The notes below the pieces were generated by a model that was not told the origin of the DNA, ran no database searches, and saw only the letters and a program-made list of their open reading frames with translations. From positions 1-8,450 of the forward strand of contig DATDGC010000043.1 in NCBI GenBank assembly GCA_036522275.1: a stretch of 8,450 nucleotides of DNA. Reading direction: 5' to 3'. Both the position numbers and the translations under genes were made by a program. The DNA is from JAHFRG01 sp036522275 (GTDB taxonomy: Bacteria; Pseudomonadota; Gammaproteobacteria; Burkholderiales; JAHFRG01). Below are positions 1 through 8,450 of the stretch, piece by piece (positions within the stretch are counted from its first letter, which is position 1; each line of letters opens with the position of its first letter).

Positions 1-49
1 CCTCGGCGTCCACGCGCAAGGTTCGGTCTGCAGCTAGTTCCACGTTCAT
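1..49 (-). CDS. Possible 5' end of a minus-strand gene, product unknown (partial)
   Basis: Reading leftward from an ATG at 49-47, the frame stays open to the window edge, giving only 16 residues (MNVELAADRTLRVDAE). An in-frame ATG at 85-83 would add 12 residues, but it overlaps a perfect TATAAT on the same strand, so the inner start fits a transcript better. There is no good Shine-Dalgarno before either start. The N-terminus faintly resembles ChrR-type cupin proteins (an LxAD...RV pattern), but 16 residues are too few to assign a family. It would be divergent from msrB. The reading frame could be fortuitous. Confidence 0.25.
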   Translation of the reverse strand, partial: MNVELAADRTLRVDAE

Positions 50-83
50 CTTTGCGTACTGTGAGAGCAGGATAAAGTTTCGC

Positions 84-89
84 ATTATA
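84..89 (-). promoter_or_regulatory. Candidate -10 box for the leftward gene at the window edge
   Basis: On the minus strand these six bases read TATAAT, a perfect sigma70 -10. At 16-18 bp spacing the -35 region (around 106-112) is GC-rich and does not resemble TTGACA, and there is no TGn extension. The predicted transcript start would give a leader of roughly 25-30 nt to the ATG at 49. This supports a leftward gene but is weak on its own. Confidence 0.3.
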
Positions 90-169
90 TACGCAACCAC
101 GGGTAAGGGCCTATCTGCGCATCCTGGAAAATTCCTGCGGCGATTGTTATTAGGCCGCCAAGTCTGTTA

Positions 170-178
170 TGTTGTAAT
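170..178 (+). promoter_or_regulatory. Candidate extended -10 promoter for msrB
   Basis: TGT at 170-172 followed by TGTAAT at 173-178 forms an extended -10 element with five of six -10 consensus positions. No convincing -35 lies 17 bp upstream, which is tolerable for an extended -10 promoter. The leader to the msrB ATG would be about 45-50 nt and contains a good Shine-Dalgarno. An alternative pair is TTGTTA (144-149) with TATGTT (168-173), 18 bp apart. Confidence 0.35.
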
Positions 179-231
179 GAACAGGAGCCGCAGCCGACAA
201 AATCCGCAAAGCGCCAAATTAGGAGAAGCTC

Positions 232-627
232 ATGAAGGACAAAATCGTCAAATCAGAGCTGGAATGGAAGCAACAGCTTACGCCTGAACAATTCGAAATA
301 TGCCGCAAAAAAGGCACTGAGCCCGCCTTCACGGGGAAGTATTGGGATTGCAAGGAAAAAGGCATCTACCACTGCATGTGCTGCGGCGCTGAATTGTTCA
401 GCTCCGGCACCAAGTTCGATTCCGGCACCGGCTGGCCGAGCTTCTGGAGCCCGCTGCAATCCGAAAACGTCAAAACTGAGAAGGACAACGGCCTTTTCAT
501 GCGCCGCACTGAAGTGCTGTGCAACGCCTGCGACTCGCATCTCGGCCATGTGTTTCCCGACGGCCCGCAGCCGACCGGGTTGCGTTACTGCATTAATTCA
601 GCGGCTTTAAAGCTCGATAAAAAATAA
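232..627 (+). CDS. msrB: Peptide-methionine (R)-S-oxide reductase MsrB
   Basis: Reduces the R epimer of methionine sulfoxide in oxidised proteins, using thioredoxin as electron donor; the protein is cytosolic. The 131 residues have the full single-domain MsrB layout. Two zinc-binding CxxC pairs are at C48/C51 and C97/C100, the GWPSF block is around 67-71, HLGHVFPDGP at 103-112, and the catalytic cysteine is C120 in RYCIN. There is no signal peptide. The start is supported by AGGAGA at 221-226, five bases before the ATG. One point of note: the usual resolving-cysteine position in KFDSGxGWPSF is Thr66, not Cys, so recycling must use another cysteine (C24, C40 or C50 are candidates) or direct reduction. 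About 105 bp separate it from yciB, which has its own candidate promoter, so msrB is probably a separate unit. No strong intrinsic terminator is visible after it. Identification is secure. Confidence 0.96.
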   Translation: MKDKIVKSELEWKQQLTPEQFEICRKKGTEPAFTGKYWDCKEKGIYHCMCCGAELFSSGTKFDSGTGWPSFWSPLQSENVKTEKDNGLFMRRTEVLCNACDSHLGHVFPDGPQPTGLRYCINSAALKLDKK

Positions 628-662
628 ACTTCAGGATAACAGTGCGCCGTCCTCCTCAAGTT

Positions 663-685
663 CTGCGCAAATAGACAAGGCGCAG
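663..685. repeat. Dyad symmetry CTGCGC-N11-GCGCAG around the yciB -35 box (candidate operator)
   Basis: Perfect 6-bp inverted half-sites lie at 663-668 and 680-685, separated by 11 bases. The intervening bases contain the candidate -35 hexamer TAGACA (672-677). That placement suits a repressor or regulator site better than a terminator, because no T-run follows. CTGCGCA also occurs at 115-121 upstream of msrB. No known regulator is recognised, and chance occurrence is possible for 6-bp arms. Confidence 0.35.
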
Positions 686-700
686 TCAAAGCGTCATAAT
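672..700 (+). promoter_or_regulatory. Sigma70-type promoter for the yciB-yciI-bolA-foldase cluster
   Basis: TAGACA at 672-677 (five of six matches to TTGACA) and CATAAT at 695-700 (five of six matches to TATAAT) are separated by exactly 17 bp. Transcription would start near 707, giving a leader of about 26 nt to the yciB ATG at 733. This is the best-formed promoter in the window. Confidence 0.6.
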
Positions 701-732
701 TGTGCGTGTTTCCCATGCTTGCTTTGTGACCC

Positions 733-1272
733 ATGAAGTTTCTTTTCGACCTGTTCCCTGTCATTCTGTTTTTCGTCGCTTTCAAGTTCCAGGGGATTTA
801 TGTCGCCACTGCGGTTGCGATTGCCGCGACTTTTTGCCAGGTCGGGTGGGTATGGACAAAACATGGCAAGGTGGATTCGATGCTGTGGGCAAGCCTGGCG
901 ATTATCGTGGTATTCGGCGGCGCCACGCTGTTATTGCACGACGAAACCTTCGTCAAGTGGAAGCCCACGGTTTTGTACTGGCTGTTCGGCACTGTGCTGT
1001 TTTGCGCGGATATCATTTTCGGAAAAAACCTGATCCGCTCAATGATGCAAAGTCAGATCACCGTGCCCGATGTGATCTGGCGCAGACTTAATTTCAGCTG
1101 GGTGTTTTTCCTGGCGCTGATGGGCGGCGCGAATCTTTATGTCGCATACAATTATTCCACTGAAAACTGGGTGAATTTCAAGCTGTTCGGCGGCATTGGA
1201 TTGATGCTTGTATTTGTGCTGCTGCAGGGGCTGATGCTCGCCAAATATATCGAAAACAAGGAAATCGAATAA
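733..1272 (+). CDS. yciB: YciB / septation protein A family inner-membrane protein
   Basis: An integral inner-membrane protein of the YciB (IspA/IspZ) family, which is linked to cell division, cell-envelope synthesis and membrane integrity; its biochemical activity is not settled. The 179-residue length matches the family. The N-terminus MKFLFDLFPVILFF is the family signature, and there are about five hydrophobic segments (roughly residues 5-17, 22-42, 50-68, 77-95 and 116-140), with a last one near 150-170. Typical blocks are GKNLIR around 97-102 and the WRRLNFSWVFFLALMGGAN region near 120. The C-terminus is charged (YIENKEIE) and would be cytosolic. The start is fixed by the signature, although no clear Shine-Dalgarno precedes it (the upstream bases are pyrimidine-rich). 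The stop codon overlaps the yciI start (TAATG), so the two are translationally coupled. Confidence 0.95.
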   Translation: MKFLFDLFPVILFFVAFKFQGIYVATAVAIAATFCQVGWVWTKHGKVDSMLWASLAIIVVFGGATLLLHDETFVKWKPTVLYWLFGTVLFCADIIFGKNLIRSMMQSQITVPDVIWRRLNFSWVFFLALMGGANLYVAYNYSTENWVNFKLFGGIGLMLVFVLLQGLMLAKYIENKEIE

Positions 1273-1574
1273 TGTACTACACCATCATTGGCGAAGACGC
1301 TCCCGGCAGCCTGCCAAAAAGGCAGGCCACGCGCCCCGCGCATCTCGCAAGACTGACCGAGCTGCAGCAAGAGGGCCGCCTGATCCTCGCCGGTCCGTTC
1401 CCCGCCATTGACAGCCCTGACCCCGGTAGTGCCGGTTTCAGCGGCAGTCTAATCGTCGCAGAATTTCTCTCGCTGGAAGCGGCGCAAGCCTGGGCCGATT
1501 CCGACCCCTATGTCACAGGCGGCGTTTACGGCAGGGTCACCGTCAAACCTTTTAAAAAAGTCTTCCCGACATAG
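1272..1574 (+). CDS. yciI: YciI-like (YCII-domain) protein
   Basis: A 100-residue single-domain member of the YCII family, which has a ferredoxin-like alpha+beta fold related to dimeric alpha-beta barrels. Function is not established for most members. The beta1 strand MYYTIIGEDA, the RPAHLARL helix with the conserved His24, the GRLILAGP strand (residues 35-42), and the WADSDPYVTGGV segment (74-85) in the usual position are all visible. The conserved histidine and an acidic residue have been proposed as an active site in relatives. The ATG overlaps the last base of the yciB stop codon, and AAGGA at 1258-1262 serves as Shine-Dalgarno, so coupling to yciB is near certain. The yciB-yciI adjacency is also seen in E. 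coli, which supports both names. No signal peptide or membrane segment is present. Confidence 0.92.
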   Translation: MYYTIIGEDAPGSLPKRQATRPAHLARLTELQQEGRLILAGPFPAIDSPDPGSAGFSGSLIVAEFLSLEAAQAWADSDPYVTGGVYGRVTVKPFKKVFPT

Positions 1575-1600
1575 TGATTCGCCGATTTTCCCTATATACT
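1572..1600 (+). promoter_or_regulatory. Candidate internal promoter for bolA
   Basis: TATACT at 1595-1600 matches five of six -10 positions. The corresponding -35 at 1572-1577 (TAGTGA, overlapping the yciI stop codon) is weak, with three of six matches. If real, transcription would start near 1607 and give a very short leader to the bolA ATG at 1618, letting bolA and the foldase be expressed apart from yciB-yciI. It is not a recognisable gearbox promoter. Confidence 0.35.
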
Positions 1601-1617
1601 GTGGCTCGCTTAGGCGC

Positions 1618-1878
1618 ATGAGCACCATTGAAAGGATACGGCGGCAGCTTGCCTCGCTTGCCCCTGAAAACCTGGAAATCGTAGATGAGAGCAGCAAGCA
1701 TGCGGGGCATGAAGGCGCCAAAAGCGGAGGACACTATCAAATGACCATTGTTTCCAGCCAGTTTCGCGGAAAATCCACCATGGTGCGCCATCGCATGGTC
1801 TATGCCGCGTTATCCGGGATGATGCACAAGGAAATTCACGCACTCAGTATCAAAGCCTACACCCCGGAAGAATTGTAA
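1618..1878 (+). CDS. bolA: BolA family protein
   Basis: An 86-residue BolA-fold protein of the class II KH-like type. BolA proteins pair with monothiol glutaredoxins to bind [2Fe-2S] clusters; in enterobacteria BolA also acts as a transcriptional regulator of morphology and stress genes. The sequence follows the E. coli BolA pattern: a MSTIERIRRQL helix, then EIVDESSKH (20-28), GGHYQMTIVS (37-46), the FRGKS turn, RHRMVYAAL (57-65), the invariant IHALSIKAYTPEE (73-85), and a stop without the longer enterobacterial tail. An upstream ATG at 1510 is in frame but would add 36 residues lying inside yciI, so the ATG at 1618 is chosen because it matches the family N-terminus. The Shine-Dalgarno is weak (TTAGGCG, close to the ATG). 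It lies 43 bp after yciI and 26 bp before the foldase gene. Confidence 0.94.
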   Translation: MSTIERIRRQLASLAPENLEIVDESSKHAGHEGAKSGGHYQMTIVSSQFRGKSTMVRHRMVYAALSGMMHKEIHALSIKAYTPEEL

Positions 1879-1904
1879 CTCAACCTCCTGTAAAGGATTT
1901 ATAC

Positions 1905-2726
1905 ATGAGCCTTAAAATTTCAAGACTGTTGCTCGCGGCAACTTTCGGCTTGGTGATTTTTTCTGCAAGTCATGCCCAGGAAGCGCCGAAAGCTGGCCTC
2001 CAGAACCCGAATGTTGTCGCCACAGTCAATGGCAAACCGATACCGCAATCCCAACTCGATTTGCTGATAAAGGAGCGCGTCGCGCAGGGAGAGCAGGATA
2101 ACGAGGAACTGCGGAAAAAACTGCGTGAAGATTTAATTACCCGGGAGTTACTGTATCAAGAAATGGTCAAGAGCGGTTTCGATAAAAACCCGGGCATCAC
2201 CACGCAAGCGGAATTCGTACGTCAGAATTTTCTGTTGCAGGCATACTTGCAGGAATATATAAAAACCCACCCCATCAGCGATGATGTGCTGAAGACGGAA
2301 TACGATAAAATCAAGTCGGAATTAGACGGCAAGCTAGAGTACCACGCACGCCATATTCTGGTGGAAAAAGAAGCGGGAGCAAAAGAAATCATCGCCCAGC
2401 TCAAGAAGGGCGCCAAGTTTGAAAAACTCGCAGCAGATAAATCCATTGATCCCGGCAGCAAAGCCCGGGGCGGTGACCTAGATTGGGCTGTGCCTGGTAA
2501 TTACGTCAAGCCGTTTGCTGACGCCCTGGTCCAGCTCAAGAAAGGCCAGTACACCCAAACCCCGGTGGAAACCCGTTTTGGCTGGCATGTTATAAAACTG
2601 GAAGATACGCGCACGGTCAAGGTGCCTCCATTTGAAGAGGTAAAGCCCAAACTGCAGCAACGTAATCAGCAGCAACAGTTCGACAAATATTTGGTCGACC
2701 TGCGCGCCAAAGCCAAAATCGAATAA
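1905..2726 (+). CDS. Periplasmic parvulin-type peptidyl-prolyl cis-trans isomerase (PpiC/SurA-like foldase)
   Basis: Catalyses cis-trans isomerisation of prolyl bonds and probably chaperones outer-membrane or secreted proteins in the periplasm. Residues 1-24 form a Sec signal peptide: basic start, hydrophobic core LLLAATFGLVIF, and likely cleavage after SHA at 24. No lipobox cysteine is present. Residues 35-135 form a SurA-like helical N-terminal region beginning NVVATVNGKPI. A single parvulin domain spans about 146-236, with HARHILV (147-153), DPGSKARGGDLDW (182-194) and FGWHVIKLED (225-234). A charged C-terminal helix ends in RAKAKIE. At 273 residues it resembles the single-parvulin foldases of betaproteobacteria (Par27 of Bordetella type) rather than two-domain SurA or membrane-anchored PpiD. 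AAAGGA at 1892-1897, seven bases from the ATG, is the Shine-Dalgarno. It is the last gene of the cluster and ends 12 bp from the converging purL stop. Confidence 0.93.
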   Translation: MSLKISRLLLAATFGLVIFSASHAQEAPKAGLQNPNVVATVNGKPIPQSQLDLLIKERVAQGEQDNEELRKKLREDLITRELLYQEMVKSGFDKNPGITTQAEFVRQNFLLQAYLQEYIKTHPISDDVLKTEYDKIKSELDGKLEYHARHILVEKEAGAKEIIAQLKKGAKFEKLAADKSIDPGSKARGGDLDWAVPGNYVKPFADALVQLKKGQYTQTPVETRFGWHVIKLEDTRTVKVPPFEEVKPKLQQRNQQQQFDKYLVDLRAKAKIE

Positions 2727-2738
2727 GAGCGAAGAAGC

Positions 2739-6710
<3,972 letters not shown>

Positions 6711-6724
6711 CAGTTGCGGATCGA

Positions 6725-6744
6725 CTCCTAAAAGATGAATTATA
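6725..6744 (-). promoter_or_regulatory. purL promoter -10 box and Shine-Dalgarno
   Basis: On the minus strand a perfect TATAAT lies at 6744-6739, and AGGAG lies at 6729-6725. The -35 region 17-18 bp upstream (around 6762-6768, TGTAAA/GTAAAG) is weak. Transcription would start near 6732, leaving a leader of only about 22 nt. The AGGAG is 14 bases from the ATG, longer than the usual 5-9, and no better start codon lies between. No PurR-like operator was recognised. Confidence 0.5.
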
Positions 6745-6785
6745 CCCTAACCACCCGACCGCTTTACAGCTAAACTATCATCACC

Positions 6786-8330
6786 ATGATTGAAGATGCG
6801 ACCACACCCAGGCCGGTTTATCTGACTCGCGACATCAGGAAAATCGAAGCCAGGTTTTTGCCTGCGCACCGCTTGATGGAGGCGGCAGGCCTCGCCGCCG
6901 CCGAACTCGCGCGCGAGTTGCTGGGCGAAGGCGGCACCAGCGCGCTGGTTCTTGCCGGGCCGGGCAACAACGGCGGTGATGCACTGGTCCTCGCCCGTCA
7001 TCTTAAGCAATGGTGGTTCAAGGTTGACGTCGTGTTCACCGGCGATGCAAAGAAATTGCCTCGTGACGCCGCTCACGCTTTGCGCCTGTGGCAAAAGGCC
7101 GGCGGCATTTTGCACAACAAAATTCCCGCAGGCAAATGGGACTTAGCAGTAGATGGTTTGTTCGGCATTGGACTCAAGCGCCGGCTCGAAGGCCGCTACG
7201 CGCAACTTGTCGAGCGCATCAACCAGTTCGGCGTTCCGGTGCTGGCGCTGGATGTACCGAGCGGGCTTGATGCCGATACCGGTCGTACTCTGGGAGCTGC
7301 AGTCCGCGCAACTCACACCGTAACCTTCATCGCCCTGAAACCCGGATTGCTCACTGCGGATGGCGTGAACTGCTGCGGTGAAATTCACGTGCGTAGCCTT
7401 GATATTGACGCCGCGGCTTCCCTGCCGCCCAAAGGATGGCTGCTTTCACAAGCAACTTGCCCGCAGCTCAAGCCGCGCCTCCCCAGCAGCCACAAAGGAA
7501 TGTTTGGCAACGCAGGCATACTAGGCGGTGCAACTGGCATGGTTGGCGCGGCGTTACTCGCGGGCCGCGCGGCGCTGAAGCTGGGCGCCGGCAGGACTTA
7601 TGTCGCCCTCCTCGCCAAAAACGCGCCTTTGGTTGATCCAATGCAGCCTGAACTCATGCTGCGTACACCCGAAAAATTGCTTGAGCTCGATCATCTCGAT
7701 TGCCTGGCGGTTGGACCGGGCTTGGGGCAATCGAATGAAGCGCAGCACTTTCTTGCTGCCGCACTCAAGATAAAATTGCCGCTGGTGTTGGATGCCGACG
7801 CGCTGAACCTGATTGGCTCCGAAGCGCGCTTGCAACAATTGCTGAAGAAACGCTCCGCAGCGACCATACTCACTCCCCACCCCGCCGAAGCGGGGCGTTT
7901 GCTTAAGATCGGCACCGAAGAAATCCAGCGCGACCGCCTGGCCGCCGCGCTTGAAATAGCGCGGCGCTTCCGTTGCCATGTCGTGCTGAAAGGCGCGGGC
8001 AGTATTTGCACGCTGCCGGATGGAAGCTGGTATATCAATTCAAGCGGCAATCCGGGAATGGCCAGCGCAGGCATGGGTGACGTGCTGACGGGAATGATCG
8101 CGGCGCTGATCGCGCAAGGTTTGAGCACAGGCGACGCAATGCTGCTCGCGGTCTATCTGCACGGCGCAGCGGCGGATAATCTGGTTGCACGCGGAGTTGG
8201 TGCGGCAGGCTTGACTGCATCTGAAGTCACCGACGTGGCAAGGAATTTATTGAATCAGTCGATATCACTTGCCAAGCAAACCGCACCTAACCCGCAGCGT
8301 GCAGCCGAAGCCAAAGTTCCCCCGAAATAG
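6786..8330 (+). CDS. nnr: Bifunctional NAD(P)HX epimerase / ADP- or ATP-dependent NAD(P)HX dehydratase
   Basis: Repairs hydrated, inactive NADH and NADPH: the N-terminal half interconverts the R and S epimers, and the C-terminal half dehydrates S-NAD(P)HX using a nucleotide. The 514 residues match the E. coli YjeF/Nnr length. The epimerase domain (about 10-215) shows GPGNNGGDALVLARHL (58-73), DGLFGIGLKRRL (123-134) and ALDVPSGLDADTG (154-166). The ribokinase-like dehydratase domain (about 230-490) shows SHKGMFGNAGILGG (235-248), AVGPGLG (308-314), LVLDADALNL (333-342), TPHPAEAGRLL (363-373) and SAGMGDVLTG (427-436), with the catalytic-type Asp432. The ATG at 6786 is the only plausible start, because an in-frame TAA lies at 6771-6773, yet no Shine-Dalgarno precedes it. 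The last 20 residues are a low-complexity Ala/Pro/Lys tail ending right at an IS boundary. It is divergent from purL. Confidence 0.95.
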   Translation: MIEDATTPRPVYLTRDIRKIEARFLPAHRLMEAAGLAAAELARELLGEGGTSALVLAGPGNNGGDALVLARHLKQWWFKVDVVFTGDAKKLPRDAAHALRLWQKAGGILHNKIPAGKWDLAVDGLFGIGLKRRLEGRYAQLVERINQFGVPVLALDVPSGLDADTGRTLGAAVRATHTVTFIALKPGLLTADGVNCCGEIHVRSLDIDAAASLPPKGWLLSQATCPQLKPRLPSSHKGMFGNAGILGGATGMVGAALLAGRAALKLGAGRTYVALLAKNAPLVDPMQPELMLRTPEKLLELDHLDCLAVGPGLGQSNEAQHFLAAALKIKLPLVLDADALNLIGSEARLQQLLKKRSAATILTPHPAEAGRLLKIGTEEIQRDRLAAALEIARRFRCHVVLKGAGSICTLPDGSWYINSSGNPGMASAGMGDVLTGMIAALIAQGLSTGDAMLLAVYLHGAAADNLVARGVGAAGLTASEVTDVARNLLNQSISLAKQTAPNPQRAAEAKVPPK

Positions 8331-8365
8331 TTGACACCTTGGGCTAACGAGCCTGGAGGTGTCAG
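8331..8365 (+). promoter_or_regulatory. Hairpin sequestering the Shine-Dalgarno of the IS orfA
   Basis: TGACACCT at 8332-8339 pairs perfectly with AGGTGTCA at 8357-8364, and GGCT at 8342-8345 pairs with AGCC at 8350-8353 around an AACG loop. In RNA, G.U pairs (8331-8365, 8340-8356, 8341-8354) extend this to a nearly continuous stem of about 15 bp with one bulged G (8355). The 3' arm contains the GGAGG ribosome-binding site (8355-8359) and ends one base from the ATG at 8366. There is no following T-run, so it is not an ordinary terminator. Sequestering the ribosome-binding site in read-through transcripts is a known protective device of several insertion sequences; its operation here is inferred. 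Confidence 0.6.
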
Positions 8366-8450
8366 ATGGCAAGAGCGGGTCCTCGCAAAGTGGCGAGGTA
8401 TGGTGATCAGTTCAAGGCGACCGTGGTGAAGCTCTCGAGCTTGCCCGGTG
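8332..8450 (+). mobile_element. Left end of an insertion sequence, probably IS3 family (partial)
   Basis: The element is inferred from the orfA-type transposase start at 8366 and from a terminus-like TGACACC sequence immediately after the nnr stop codon; IS3-family ends typically begin with TG. The exact boundary is a guess because the right inverted repeat and the target duplication lie outside the window. The element is oriented with its transposase gene co-directional with nnr. The rest of the element would continue beyond 8450. Confidence 0.6.
8366..8450 (+). CDS. IS3-family transposase OrfA, N-terminal fragment (cut by window end)
   Basis: The 28 visible codons begin MARAGPRKVARYGDQFKATV and continue through VKLSSLPG. 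This is the familiar start of IS3-family OrfA proteins, whose first helix carries the YxxxFKxxxVxLSxxPG pattern ahead of a helix-turn-helix that binds the IS ends. The RKxxRY and FK residues are present. GGAGG at 8355-8359 is an excellent Shine-Dalgarno seven bases from the ATG but is buried in a hairpin. A complete element would carry a second, overlapping orfB with the DDE catalytic domain, expressed by programmed frameshifting. Truncation here is only due to the window edge, so whether the element is intact cannot be seen. Confidence 0.82.
   Translation, partial: MARAGPRKVARYGDQFKATVVKLSSLPG

Noticed and set aside
715..729. Four-codon mini-ORF (MLAL) ending three bases before the yciB ATG
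   Set aside because: It has no Shine-Dalgarno, and such short frames are common by chance; there is no sign of an attenuator structure.
1510..1617. N-terminal extension of BolA from an upstream ATG
   Set aside because: The added 36 residues lie inside yciI and do not resemble BolA; the ATG at 1618 gives the canonical family N-terminus.
8331..8359. TTGACA at 8331-8336 as the -35 of an IS promoter
   Set aside because: The bases 16-18 bp downstream (around TGGAGG) bear no resemblance to a -10 box.
8331..8365. The dyad as an intrinsic terminator of nnr
   Set aside because: No T-run follows the stem; instead the ATG of the transposase gene follows directly, and the 3' arm holds its ribosome-binding site.

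Overview
The window is an ordinary chromosomal housekeeping segment, most likely from a betaproteobacterium related to the Nitrosomonadales or a neighbouring order. This rests on three things: the moderately GC-rich composition, the gene order msrB - yciB - yciI - bolA - parvulin foldase, and the proteobacterial large single-chain PurL. The lineage is inferred from gene content and protein resemblance recalled from memory, not from a database search.

Layout, left to right. At the left edge there is a possible minus-strand gene start (1-49) with a perfect TATAAT upstream. Rightward from there are msrB (methionine-R-sulfoxide reductase), then a promoter with a dyad symmetry around its -35 box. 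Next comes a tight co-directional cluster: yciB (inner-membrane septation protein A family), yciI (small YCII-domain protein, start overlapping the yciB stop), bolA (with its own candidate promoter), and a secreted parvulin-type peptidyl-prolyl isomerase. This cluster meets, tail to tail and only 12 bp apart, the large minus-strand purL gene (1323 residues, de novo purine synthesis). A 75-bp divergent region separates purL from a rightward nnr gene encoding a fused NAD(P)HX epimerase/dehydratase. Immediately after the nnr stop codon an insertion sequence begins, apparently of the IS3 family. Only its left end and the first 28 codons of its orfA are inside the window.

How the genes fit together. 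The yciB-to-foldase cluster touches envelope and cell-shape biology (YciB, periplasmic foldase) and Fe-S/redox biology (BolA). MsrB and Nnr are both damage-repair enzymes, one for oxidised methionine and one for hydrated NAD(P)H. PurL is a core metabolic enzyme in its own transcription unit.

No phage, CRISPR, toxin-antitoxin, defence or biosynthetic system was found, and I do not see an undescribed system. The most interesting local signal is the start of the insertion sequence: an RNA hairpin (about 8331-8365) whose 3' arm contains the transposase Shine-Dalgarno and ends right at the start codon. This would silence translation from transcripts reading in from nnr. The second is the dyad wrapped around the -35 box of the yciB promoter. 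No gene-free stretch exceeds 300 bases.
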